Source of the DNA: Gordonia rhizosphera NBRC 16068
GTDB lineage: Bacteria; Actinomycetota; Actinomycetes; Mycobacteriales; Mycobacteriaceae
Length of the DNA: 59,003 nucleotides
Direction: 5' to 3'
NCBI RefSeq assembly: GCF_000298195.1
Contig: NZ_BAHC01000186.1
Location: 1-59,003, forward strand
The notes under the pieces were generated by a model, which saw only the letters and a list, made by a program, of their open reading frames with translations, did no database searches and was not told the origin of the DNA. Shown here piece after piece: positions 25,200 to 33,382 of this stretch. The translations under genes and the position numbers were made by a program. How positions within the stretch are numbered: the stretch's first letter is position 1; each line of letters opens with the position of its first letter.

Positions 25200-25530
25200 C
25201 CGCCGGATGGCGCGTTCCTCTACGAGGATCCCGGCAGCGCCGACCATCTCATCGCGCTGAACGCCACGACACCCGTTGCTCTTGCCCCACCAGTTCGTAC
25301 CGCCGATGCTGAATGACGGACGCGGCGACATGCTGCCGGGAGACGTCGCCGCGGCGATCCTCGCATCGATCGAGGACCGGCCGGTACACGTGGTCGGCCA
25401 GACGAATAGCGAAATCGCCCAGATGATCCGGGCAATGGACCGGACCGAGGCTGTGCGAATGATGAGCGATGCGGTCAACCAGTACGCGGGTCGCGCCGAC
25501 CGATCGCGGTCACCGGTCGATGAACCCACA
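25200..25530 (+). pseudogene. Remnant of a short-chain dehydrogenase
   Basis: No intact gene lies between 25096 and 25539, but two frames read as pieces of one SDR. One frame gives DGAFLYEDPGSADHLIALNATTPVALA, the LNVTAPVAL-type region before the catalytic site. After one extra C in a CCCC run (about 25287-25290) the next frame continues HQFVPPMLNDGRGDML, then jumps to a C-terminal piece (PGDVAAAILASIEDRPVHVV...). The segment with the catalytic Ser and YxxxK is deleted, and the N-terminal Rossmann loop is also missing. It sits between a dehydrogenase and the 3-prime end of the seven-gene operon. Confidence 0.6.
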
Positions 25531-25539
25531 ACTGCTCGG

Positions 25540-26412
25540 TCAGCCCATACCGTCCAGCACTGCGCTCACGACAGCGTCTGGTGCTTGTTCGGGCACCCAG
25601 TGAGTGATCCCGGGCAGGCGGATGGTGCGATACTCGCCGGTCACGTGGTCGCCGCAGCGCGCAATGGAAGCCGCTCCCACCGCGACATCGTTCTCGCCCC
25701 AGATGAGGGTGGTGGGACGGTTGGCCGGGGCGATCGCTGCCAGGTCGTCGTCGCCGTTCGCCCGATACCAATTGATCGCCGATGCCATGGCCCCGGGTTG
25801 CATGAGGACCTCGACGTGCCGCTCGATGAGATCGTCGGCGACGACGCCCTCGTATGCGGCTCTCAGTCCGGCCCCGTCGTCGGCGGTCATCAGATCCGCC
25901 ATGGACGGATCGTCGCGCAGTGAATCCATATACGCCGACCTCTGCCGCTGATCGGGATCGGATGCGATGGCCCAGGCGAAGGCGGCGGGATGGGGAACCG
26001 ACACTGCGGTCAGACTGCTGATCCGGTCGGGTCGCGCCGCAGTGGTCGCCCACGCCACGATCGCACCCCAATCGTGTCCGACGAGGTACACGCGTTCCAG
26101 TTCGGTTGCATCACAGAAGTTCACGACGTCGGCGACAAGGTTCTCGAGGCAATAGTCGGCGACGGTCGAGGGCCGGGCACCGGGAGAGTAGCCGCGCTGG
26201 TCGAAGGCGATGGCGGGGACGCCGGCCCGGCCGAGGCGTGCCATCACGGGCAGCCACGACGCTTTGCTCTGCGGAAATCCGTGTAGCAGAAGGACGCTCT
26301 CGCTCGGGTCCAGGCCGTTGTACAGTCCGACGTCGTTGACCGCGGCGTCGAAGGTGAGATCGCCGACGTCGACCCGGACTTCGTTCAGATCGCTGTTGTC
26401 TGAGGAGTTCAC
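25540..26412 (-). CDS. Alpha/beta hydrolase (epoxide-hydrolase-like)
   Basis: A 290-residue alpha/beta hydrolase. LLHGFPQSKASW supplies the HG oxyanion motif, GHDWGAIVAW is the nucleophile elbow with Asp instead of Ser, as in epoxide hydrolases and haloalkane dehalogenases, and THWVPEQAPD near the C-terminus has the catalytic His. It therefore probably opens an epoxide or cleaves a C-halogen or C-C bond rather than an ester. GTG 26412 overlaps the ThDP enzyme stop (GTGA). Last gene of the seven-gene operon, where a hydrolase for a ring-opened or epoxide intermediate fits. Confidence 0.83.
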   Translation of the reverse strand: MNSSDNSDLNEVRVDVGDLTFDAAVNDVGLYNGLDPSESVLLLHGFPQSKASWLPVMARLGRAGVPAIAFDQRGYSPGARPSTVADYCLENLVADVVNFCDATELERVYLVGHDWGAIVAWATTAARPDRISSLTAVSVPHPAAFAWAIASDPDQRQRSAYMDSLRDDPSMADLMTADDGAGLRAAYEGVVADDLIERHVEVLMQPGAMASAINWYRANGDDDLAAIAPANRPTTLIWGENDVAVGAASIARCGDHVTGEYRTIRLPGITHWVPEQAPDAVVSAVLDGMG

Positions 26413-28130
26413 AGTTCTCCGTGTGGAATTGCCTCGTAGTAGGGGATACGGGTGTAGCCGTCGGGGAGGTCGGCGGTGAGGTCGGCCATCATCGGATGGG
26501 TGACCCGATCGGATACCCGAAGATCGATGCAAGCGGGGCGTCCGCTGCCGAGCGCGCGGTGCAGCGCCGGCGCCACCTCGGCGAGGCTCGTCACGTGTTC
26601 CCCGTGACATCCGAACGACGACGCGATCGTGTCGTAGCGGGTGTCGGGCAGCTCGACGGCGACGGAGGTGCCCTGGCCGAACAACGCGGACTGACCGTGA
26701 CTGGACATGCCCCAACCCGAGTTGTTGAGCACCACTGTCGTGATCGGCAGCCGATGCCGGATCATCGTGTCGAACTCCTGAAGGTGAAATCCGACCCCGC
26801 CGTCACCGGTCACCAGCACCACGGGACGGTCAGGCCGGGCCACCTGCGCGCCGATCGCCATTCCCTGGCCCACCCCGAGGCCGCCCATCGAACCGAGGCC
26901 GAACCAGGACCGGGGTTCGCGACCCCTGGCGAAGAAGCTTATCCAGCCGGCGGTCTCACCTCCGTCGAAGACCAGATGCGCGTCCGGCGGCAACGCATCC
27001 ACCAGCGATCTGCATGCCCAGTAGGGATGCAGCCCGTGTTCGGATTCCCGTTCGTCGTCGGCGTAGAGGAGCGCATGGGCGTTCGCTCCTTCCACAACCT
27101 TGCGCGTCCACTCGCCCCAGCCGGGCAGCCGTGACGCGACGGCACCGAGTGCGCGCACGGTCTCGGCGGCATCGGCCGTGATCGACACCGCCACCTCACC
27201 GATCCGACCAGGCTGCGTCCCATCGAGATCGACGTGGATCACCATGGCGTCGTGAGGGATGATCGATTCGGTCCGTGATCCGGTCATGGCGCCCTGACGA
27301 GCGCCGAGGAGGACGACCACGTCCGGCGATCCGGCCAAGAACTGGACGGCGGCCGCATCCGCGCTGTTGCCGGCCCAGCAGGGATGCTCCGGATCGAGGA
27401 GGCCGAGTCCCCACGAGACCCCGAACACCGGGATCTGCACCTTGTCGAGCAAGCCCTCGAGCGCGGCCCGGCAACCGCGGCTCATGGCGGCACCTCCGCC
27501 GGTCAGGATCACCGGCCGCTCGGCGCGTGCGAGGACGTCGACCATCGCCTCCACTGCGGTTGCCGACGCGGCGGCGGGATCGGGGAGGGTCAGGGAGGGT
27601 TTCGATGCGAGGGTCTCGTCGATCTCCTTGAACATGATGTCGATCGGTATGTCCAGGACGACCGGACCCGGCACACCGGTCAGGGCGTGGCGAACCGCGA
27701 GCGCTGTCAGGTCGGGTATGCGGGCCACGGTGGTGACCCGGTGTGACCACTTGGCGGCCACACCGCCGACGGCGACCTGGTCCAGCCCTCCTTGCAGGAC
27801 ATTGAGTTCGGCCTCGCGCAGCGGGGGTGAACTCGTGATCAGCAGTACCGGGGTCCGATCGGCGCCGGCATTGCACAGCGATGAGAACGCATTGGCGAAG
27901 CCGGGACCCGAGGTCGCGAACGCAACCCCGAGTCCGCCGGTGGCACGGGCATAGCCCTCGGCGGCATTTCCGGCCGCCGCCTCGTGGCGATGGTCGATGA
28001 TCCGCATACCCAGTTCGTCGCACTCGACGAGAAACGAGTCGAGGTGTCCGCCGTGCACGCCGAAGATGTCGGTGACACCGAATGACGAGAGTGTTCGGGC
28101 GACGAGCTGTCCACCGGTGACCATCGGCAT
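26409..28130 (-). CDS. Thiamine-diphosphate-dependent lyase/decarboxylase (acetolactate-synthase-like)
   Basis: A 573-residue three-domain ThDP enzyme. The N-terminal Pyr domain has Glu50 (DHRHEAAAGNAAEGYAR), which activates the cofactor, and an unusual His26-x-x-His29 (GVHGGH). The C-terminal PP domain has GDGG at 442-445 with Asn469-Asn470, the GDG-X24-NN ThDP/Mg site. The family includes acetolactate synthase, benzoylformate decarboxylase, oxalyl-CoA decarboxylase and cyclohexane-1,2-dione hydrolase; as I recall, the last also has a His-x-x-His pair near here. In this operon with SDRs and an epoxide-hydrolase-like enzyme, C-C cleavage of an alpha-diketone or alpha-hydroxyketone is more likely than branched-chain amino acid synthesis. 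Confidence 0.82.
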   Translation of the reverse strand: MPMVTGGQLVARTLSSFGVTDIFGVHGGHLDSFLVECDELGMRIIDHRHEAAAGNAAEGYARATGGLGVAFATSGPGFANAFSSLCNAGADRTPVLLITSSPPLREAELNVLQGGLDQVAVGGVAAKWSHRVTTVARIPDLTALAVRHALTGVPGPVVLDIPIDIMFKEIDETLASKPSLTLPDPAAASATAVEAMVDVLARAERPVILTGGGAAMSRGCRAALEGLLDKVQIPVFGVSWGLGLLDPEHPCWAGNSADAAAVQFLAGSPDVVVLLGARQGAMTGSRTESIIPHDAMVIHVDLDGTQPGRIGEVAVSITADAAETVRALGAVASRLPGWGEWTRKVVEGANAHALLYADDERESEHGLHPYWACRSLVDALPPDAHLVFDGGETAGWISFFARGREPRSWFGLGSMGGLGVGQGMAIGAQVARPDRPVVLVTGDGGVGFHLQEFDTMIRHRLPITTVVLNNSGWGMSSHGQSALFGQGTSVAVELPDTRYDTIASSFGCHGEHVTSLAEVAPALHRALGSGRPACIDLRVSDRVTHPMMADLTADLPDGYTRIPYYEAIPHGEL

Positions 28131-28150
28131 TCGTTCGTACCTCCTGATTG

Positions 28151-28954
28151 TCAGTTGGCGGTGATTCCCGCGTCCACCCGGATCTCGGTGCCCGTCACGT
28201 ACCGGGCCTCGTCGGAGAGCAGGTAGACAACCGCGTTGCTCACATCGACGGGTTCGACCAGAAAGACCGGCAGTTTGTTGGCGAACAGTGGGGCGACGTC
28301 GCTGCGCTCGCCTTGCACCAGCTCGATCATGCGGGGTGCGTTGATGCCCGTGAGCACACCTGTCGGGTGCACGACGTTGACCCGGATGCTCTGTGCGGCG
28401 AGTTCATTGGCCAACGCCCGGGAGAATCCATTGATCCCCCACTTGGACGCCACATAGGGCAGGTTGAACGGCTGCGCGTTCAACGCACCGGCCGAACCGA
28501 TGTTGACCAGGCTGCCGCCGGTCTCCGGGAGGTGTGGAATGACCGCAGCACAGGTGTTCCACGCACCGATCAGGTTGACGTCGAGGACCTTTCGCCAGTC
28601 GGTATCGGTCACCTCATCCCATGTCCCGGAGTTGATCACCCCGGCGTTGGCCACCGAGCCGTCGAGACGTCCGAGGGCGGCGACGCCTTCGGTGATCGCA
28701 TCCTCGAGGGCACCTCGGTCGCTCACGTCCACCTGCGCCGAGAACGCCTTGCGGTCGCGGGCCACCACCTCCGCGACCACTTCGGCGAGGTCGTCGGGGG
28801 TGCTCATCGGATACGGGATGGTGTCCATGTCCGCGCACGCGTCGATGAGAATCACGTCGGCGCCTTCCTCGGCGATCTGGATCGCGTGACTGCGCCCCAT
28901 CCCCCGGGCGGCACCGGTGACGACGAATGCCTTGTCCTTCAGGCGATCTGACAT
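28151..28954 (-). CDS. Mycofactocin-coupled SDR oxidoreductase
   Basis: A 267-residue SDR. Cofactor loop GAARGMGRSHA starts at 14. After strand 2 there is the DACADMDTIPYPMSTPDDLAEVV insertion (about 38-60), the hallmark of mycofactocin-coupled SDRs (TIGR03971 type, e.g. carveol dehydrogenase) whose NADH is held tightly and recycled by the mycofactocin redox peptide. Catalytic residues are in NIGSAGALN and YVASK. It oxidises a secondary, usually cyclic terpene- or steroid-like, alcohol to a ketone. It lies between the ThDP enzyme and another SDR in the seven-gene operon. Mycofactocin genes are not in the window. Confidence 0.85.
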   Translation of the reverse strand: MSDRLKDKAFVVTGAARGMGRSHAIQIAEEGADVILIDACADMDTIPYPMSTPDDLAEVVAEVVARDRKAFSAQVDVSDRGALEDAITEGVAALGRLDGSVANAGVINSGTWDEVTDTDWRKVLDVNLIGAWNTCAAVIPHLPETGGSLVNIGSAGALNAQPFNLPYVASKWGINGFSRALANELAAQSIRVNVVHPTGVLTGINAPRMIELVQGERSDVAPLFANKLPVFLVEPVDVSNAVVYLLSDEARYVTGTEIRVDAGITAN

Positions 28955-28961
28955 CGAGTTG

Positions 28962-29798
28962 TCACTCCCAGAACATCGAGCTGATCTTGCCCATCATCGC
29001 AACGGTGTCCGCGCGCGGCATCGAGGCCATGAACTCGGCGGCCTTCTCGTCGTCGGGATTGGCGAAGACGCGTGGACCGGTACCGAGCTGGGGAAAGAGT
29101 GACGCGGCGACCTGCTCGGGGGTGAATGGTTCGGTGACACCACCGCTGCCGAAAACGGCCTCCATGTCTTCCTTGCTCGGCTGCTTCATCTGCTTCTGAC
29201 GTTCGAGGAAGACGGGGGTCGAGGTCGCCCCCACCACGAGGGTGCAGGCGTCGACACCGTGTTCGCGGAACTCGTCCCACAGACCTTCGCCGAGGATCAG
29301 TTCGTAGGACTTCGCGGCACCATAGGCGGCGAAGACCTTGATGCCCTGCAGAGCCCCGAGCGACGACACCAGTACGATGCCACCCCGCTTGCGCTCGATC
29401 ATGCCCGGCGCGAGTTGCTTGACCAGCAGGGTGGGCGTGATGCAGTTGACCACGATGTTCCCGATCAGGCTGTCGCGGTCCTCGTCGACGAACAGGCCCT
29501 GGGGCTCGAGCGCGGCGTTGTAGATGAAGAACCCGATCTCGAGTCCTTCGACAGCGGAGGCGAACTGGGCGTCGGCGTCGCTGTCGGCGAGGTCGAGCAC
29601 CACCGGTTTGACCTCGACGCCGTGTTTCGCGCGGATCTTCTCGGCGGTCTCCTCCATCAGCGCGCCGCGGCGGGCGACCAGGACGACGTTGAGTCCTCGC
29701 TGCGCCAATTCGTCGGCGAAAGCCGCACCGAGGCCGGTGGAGGCGCCCGCCACCGCCGCCCACGGGCCGTATCTGTCCTTGAACTGTTGATCAGCCAT
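28962..29798 (-). CDS. Short-chain dehydrogenase (DltE-like SDR)
   Basis: A 278-residue SDR. AVAGASTGLG (about 15-24) is the cofactor loop, VSSLGALQG holds the Ser, and YGAAKSYEL the Tyr-x-x-x-Lys pair. The C-terminal 80 residues (from FLERQKQMKQPSKEDMEAVF to AMMGKISSMFWE) are a longer tail than in classical SDRs, typical of DltE-like proteins acting on bulky substrates. It lies 7 bases after the next gene upstream in the operon order. It probably interconverts an alcohol and ketone; direction and substrate unknown. Confidence 0.83.
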   Translation of the reverse strand: MADQQFKDRYGPWAAVAGASTGLGAAFADELAQRGLNVVLVARRGALMEETAEKIRAKHGVEVKPVVLDLADSDADAQFASAVEGLEIGFFIYNAALEPQGLFVDEDRDSLIGNIVVNCITPTLLVKQLAPGMIERKRGGIVLVSSLGALQGIKVFAAYGAAKSYELILGEGLWDEFREHGVDACTLVVGATSTPVFLERQKQMKQPSKEDMEAVFGSGGVTEPFTPEQVAASLFPQLGTGPRVFANPDDEKAAEFMASMPRADTVAMMGKISSMFWE

Positions 29799-29822
29799 TG
29801 TCCCGATGTTCCCTCCGTGTTG

Positions 29823-30821
29823 TCAGTTCGACTGTGCTGTCGTGGATTTCTTGTGTTCGTCGCATACGGCCACGATGGACTCCCGTGGTGTCCGGAAGCT
29901 GATGTCCAAGTCCTTCTCCGCAGTGGAATTGTCCGCGCGTGGCGCATGCAGGAGATAGCGCACGGCTCCCTCACTGAGCTGCGCCATGTCGTCGGGCACC
30001 CGGCTGCGGAACCGATCCGCGAGTTTCCCGAGCCCGATCAACATCGCGTTCGGTAGTGCGATGTGCCGAACCGTCGTACCCGACGCCTCGGTCAGGATCG
30101 CGGCGAGTTCCCCTCCGTCGACGTGCGTGCCACCGACGACGTAGCGTCGTGGTCCGCGGTCCCTGTCGAGCATGCGCGCATGTGCTTCGGCGACGTCACG
30201 GACGTCGACGATGGTGAGGCCGGCCGAGCGGCCGATCACACCCGACTTGATGAAACTGACCACCGCGTCGCCGGATTCACCGAATCTGCCGTGTGCCGAC
30301 GGGCCGATCACGGTCGTCGGATAGGTGAGGACCACCGGCTTTCCCTCGGACTGGAGTTCTCGGGCGAATTTGTCCACCGCACCTTTGGAGTTCGCGTATG
30401 CGTCGCCGCCACCGCGAATGGGCTGGTCCTCTTGGACGACGTCGAGTCCGGGATCCCACAGCACCGCCGAACTCGACACACAGATGATCGGGTCGAGCCC
30501 GCGTTCGACGGCACCACCGATGACATTGTGGGCACCACTCGTGTTGCGGCGGCGGAGGTCCTCCCCGCCGTCGGACTGGAGTGCGACATCGGCTGCGGCG
30601 TGGATGACCGCGTCGCATCCGTCGAGAGCCGCATCGACCGCGGCGACATCCTGCATGTCGCCGATGACGACGTCGCTCGCGTCGAAGCCCAGAAACTGCG
30701 CGGTCTGACCGAGCTTGTCCGGGTTTCGGACCAGGAACCGTACCTCGTGCCCGTGCTCGTGGACGGCCTTGGCGATCCACCCGCCGACGAATCCGGTCGC
30801 TCCGGTGATCAGAACCCTCAT
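29823..30821 (-). CDS. NAD-dependent epimerase/dehydratase-type SDR
   Basis: A 332-residue extended SDR: MRVLITGATGFVGG (cofactor loop 7-13) and YANSK (catalytic Tyr and Lys). Sequence such as HAAADVALQSDGGEDL and TYPTTVIGPSAHGR matches the 3-beta-hydroxysteroid-dehydrogenase/dihydroflavonol-reductase-like group, whose members oxidise cyclic alcohols or reduce ketones, rather than sugar epimerases. The start overlaps the DapB-like stop (ATGA). It is the third redox enzyme in this operon, consistent with stepwise oxidation of a polycyclic substrate. Confidence 0.83.
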   Translation of the reverse strand: MRVLITGATGFVGGWIAKAVHEHGHEVRFLVRNPDKLGQTAQFLGFDASDVVIGDMQDVAAVDAALDGCDAVIHAAADVALQSDGGEDLRRRNTSGAHNVIGGAVERGLDPIICVSSSAVLWDPGLDVVQEDQPIRGGGDAYANSKGAVDKFARELQSEGKPVVLTYPTTVIGPSAHGRFGESGDAVVSFIKSGVIGRSAGLTIVDVRDVAEAHARMLDRDRGPRRYVVGGTHVDGGELAAILTEASGTTVRHIALPNAMLIGLGKLADRFRSRVPDDMAQLSEGAVRYLLHAPRADNSTAEKDLDISFRTPRESIVAVCDEHKKSTTAQSN

Positions 30822-31924
30822 CGGCTCGCCAATTCTGCGCGCGGTGTGTTGCCGAAGCCGCCGTAGCTCCGGATCAAGGGCAGGTCGGCGGCGGTCACCG
30901 GGCCCGGTGCGGCAGCGCAGACATCCTGGATGGCGTTGGTGATCTGCATCGCGGTGGCGACGCTCGCCGCATGGACGTGGTCTTCGAGAGGAACCTCCCG
31001 GGTGAAACTGGCCAGTGAGATGAAATGCACCTGCATCGAGGGGTCGCCCTCGATCGTCAACGTCCACCCGTCCTGTGGCTTCGGCCAATGCCCGGGGTAC
31101 TCGCCGCCGACCGTCCAGAGCGCTTCGATCTCGACGAGTTCCTCGTCACCGCGCCGGCCGACCCATCGCCAGTGCTGTCCGGCAGTGGTGCCCGCTTTGA
31201 GCAGATGATCGAAGATCTGGTGGTCTTCCATGGCCGCGATCGCCTCGACGTCGGCGGTGACGGTGTCGATGTCGGCGTTCAGGGAGTCGGCGATGAACCA
31301 CACCATCTCGGAGAACAGGGAACTGTTGAACGCCAGAAACTCATTGGCGGTCGGACTGATCGATTCCACCGGCTGCCCGAAACACATGTTGTTGAAGGTG
31401 ATCTCGGTGCTCTCGTACACCGACCAGTCCGCGCGTTCCTGCAGGGTCACCTTCTCGATGCTGCGTGTCATGCCCGACAGGGCCAACGGCAGCACCGCCG
31501 ATAGGTTGCCCGGATTGAGTCCGCTGCCGTGGACACTGACTCCGCCTTTCTCGCAGGCCGCGGTCAGCCGTGCGAGATCGGCGGGGTCCAGCCGGCGCGG
31601 ATGGAACAGGAATGCGGTGGTGACCACATTCTTGCCGGACTCGAGAATCGCGCACACGTCATCGAGCGAAGCCTTCCGCGGTGTATAGATCACGCAGTCG
31701 GCGTCCAGCGCAATAATGTCGTCGGAATTGGTCGTGGCCAGCACGCCCTGGGTGGAGCGCTTGGCCAGGTCCCCGGCATCGACACCCACCTTCTCGTCGG
31801 AATACACCCGCACCCCGACGACCTCGAGATCGTCGCGGATATCCAGGATCGTCTGCAGCACTTCGGTACCCACCGAACCGGTACCCCAGACGATGACCTT
31901 GAGGGGTAGATCGCGCTTTGTCAT
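30818..31924 (-). CDS. DapB-like NAD(P)-dependent dehydrogenase
   Basis: A 368-residue protein resembling dihydrodipicolinate-reductase-like dehydrogenases. GTGSVGTEV (14-22) binds NAD(P), followed by VRVYSDEKVGVDAGDL and a VVTTAFLFHPRRLD segment typical of the uncharacterised DapB-like proteins found in mycobacterial steroid and terpenoid clusters. True DapB is about 245-270 residues, so this longer form is a different branch, and a catabolic reductase or dehydrogenase is likely. ATG 31924 overlaps the unknown-protein stop (ATGA). Confidence 0.75.
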   Translation of the reverse strand: MTKRDLPLKVIVWGTGSVGTEVLQTILDIRDDLEVVGVRVYSDEKVGVDAGDLAKRSTQGVLATTNSDDIIALDADCVIYTPRKASLDDVCAILESGKNVVTTAFLFHPRRLDPADLARLTAACEKGGVSVHGSGLNPGNLSAVLPLALSGMTRSIEKVTLQERADWSVYESTEITFNNMCFGQPVESISPTANEFLAFNSSLFSEMVWFIADSLNADIDTVTADVEAIAAMEDHQIFDHLLKAGTTAGQHWRWVGRRGDEELVEIEALWTVGGEYPGHWPKPQDGWTLTIEGDPSMQVHFISLASFTREVPLEDHVHAASVATAMQITNAIQDVCAAAPGPVTAADLPLIRSYGGFGNTPRAELASR

Positions 31925-33195
31925 CGCGACGCCCCGGGTGTGCTCGACACCGGCGTGATGGGCAGCGGGATGCCACGGTCTTCGAACACCCACGCGGTCC
32001 CGTGCGAGAGGCGCGTCAGCTGCACCTCTTCACATTCCTCGGCGGGAACCTCGGACCACTCGATCGTCACCACCAGGTCGCCGTTGTCGTCTCGGCGTCC
32101 GGACACCGCGGACCAGTGGGGGTCGAGTCCCACACCCATCGCCGTGAACGGTCCAAGCTTGTCGACGTCGACCGTGGCCATCCAGCTGTGGTCTGCCATC
32201 GCGGGGGATTCGTGCGGGATGCGGATCTCCACCGCGTCGCGGTCGCCGTCGCCGGTCGCAGTGACCTCCACGCCGGTGTACTCGATCGGATTGAGGGTCG
32301 GCTGCAGCGTCAAAACCTGCACGAGCCCGGCGGTCCCGGTGCCGAGCCCGAGGCAGTCGCGGATCCGACTCGACGCGATCCCCGCGGTCCCGGTGAACTG
32401 CTTGCGATACAACTCGTCGGCGATGTCGTCGCTGGTCCGTCTGCGCACGGCATACAGGTACGACAGAGCGAGCAGATGATGTTCCAGCGCAACCTCGTTG
32501 GCCAGCCGGACCAGCGCCGAGCATGACCACTGGTCGAACCGGATGTCGGAATACAGCGGCCCGGTGTACTCGCCCTTGCCCTCGTCGCTCAGGTCGATGG
32601 GATCGAGTGGCAGAGTGGCCGCATTCGTGCGGGCGATCGCGATCGCCTCGTCGGGGATCGGGAGGTCCTCGCGGTCGGGTTCGATGGTGATCTTCCAGTG
32701 GCAGTGCGGTCCGGTCGCGCCTTCCGGGCGCGGCGGGCGGTGGATGGGCCGGAACCGGGCCTTCGGATTCGTGGCGATGGCAGTCGCATCGAAGGTGGGA
32801 TCCTGGATGTCGTGACACATCGACCGGACGAGGTCGTAGCCCATCGGCTCCACATCGATCAGGGCGCCGCAGTACTCGTTGACGAACTCACCGTGATACG
32901 GGTCGGTGAGCGAGTACCGGAAGTCGAGGAACTGCGGTGGGGCGCCGACGTCGAACTGCAGGACCTTGAAGATGTCCTCGACGCTGTCGCCGGTGACGTT
33001 GAGGGCCTCGCGGAGCCGTCGCGTGTAGTTGGGACTGGCTCCCATCCACTCCTCGATCGCAACCTGCGTCTGTGCATCCATCCCGAACTTCTCCAGTACG
33101 TACGGGATTCCGGCACGGTCGATCATCTGACCGGTGAGCATCAGATCGGGCAGCAGCGCGGCGAGCTGGCCACGATCGAGGGCGGTGTAGGACAT
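31921..33195 (-). CDS. Conserved actinobacterial protein, first gene of the seven-gene operon
   Basis: A 424-residue protein with no family I can name. It opens MSYTALDRGQLAALLPDLMLTG and contains an IAIEEWMGASPNYTRRLR helix region (about 46-63), DFRYSLTDPYHGEF, and a central MCHDIQDPTFDATAIATNP followed by a His/Cys-poor beta-rich half with GPHCHW. The His and Asp residues in HGEF, CHD and HCHW could bind a metal, but that is speculation. No signal peptide or membrane segment. As the promoter-proximal gene, 122 bases from operator site 4, it may act first on the substrate. Similar proteins occur next to DapB-like genes in mycobacteria as far as I recall. Confidence 0.7.
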   Translation of the reverse strand: MSYTALDRGQLAALLPDLMLTGQMIDRAGIPYVLEKFGMDAQTQVAIEEWMGASPNYTRRLREALNVTGDSVEDIFKVLQFDVGAPPQFLDFRYSLTDPYHGEFVNEYCGALIDVEPMGYDLVRSMCHDIQDPTFDATAIATNPKARFRPIHRPPRPEGATGPHCHWKITIEPDREDLPIPDEAIAIARTNAATLPLDPIDLSDEGKGEYTGPLYSDIRFDQWSCSALVRLANEVALEHHLLALSYLYAVRRRTSDDIADELYRKQFTGTAGIASSRIRDCLGLGTGTAGLVQVLTLQPTLNPIEYTGVEVTATGDGDRDAVEIRIPHESPAMADHSWMATVDVDKLGPFTAMGVGLDPHWSAVSGRRDDNGDLVVTIEWSEVPAEECEEVQLTRLSHGTAWVFEDRGIPLPITPVSSTPGASR

Positions 33196-33316
33196 TGCGG
33201 GGCTTCTCCACGGTGCTAGAGCGGGCGGACTGCTTCGTCGTTGGTTGTCGCGCGAGGCCCGGCGAAGTGACGGGCGTCATACTCGGGCGCCGACATGACA
33301 CAGACTACTGATCTGG

Positions 33317-33330
33317 TGGACTACTGTCCA
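33317..33330. promoter_or_regulatory. TGGACA-N2-TGTCCA-like operator (site 4)
   Basis: TGGACTACTGTCCA matches the shared palindrome at 11 of 12 fixed positions. It lies in the divergent region between the seven-gene operon and the fusion dehydrogenase gene, so it can control both. A perfect 12-bp palindrome abuts it (33330-33341). Confidence 0.62.
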
Positions 33331-33341
33331 GATGATCATCT
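33330..33341. promoter_or_regulatory. Perfect 12-bp palindrome AGATGATCATCT
   Basis: A perfect palindrome sharing one base with site 4. With a regulator on each palindrome, this divergent region could carry two dimers side by side. Which regulator binds is unknown. Confidence 0.4.
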
Positions 33342-33382
33342 AGATTTGGTTCTGTAAGGTCGTGTGGATGGTGGGAGCCGAT

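Noticed and set aside
25276..25923. Plus-strand open frame of 215 codons overlapping the hydrolase
   Set aside because: Its first third is the SDR remnant; the rest is antisense to a clear alpha/beta hydrolase.
26409..28130. Assignment of the ThDP gene as biosynthetic acetolactate synthase
   Set aside because: It lacks a neighbouring small subunit or ilv genes, carries an unusual HxxH, and sits in a catabolic operon; kept as a general ThDP lyase.
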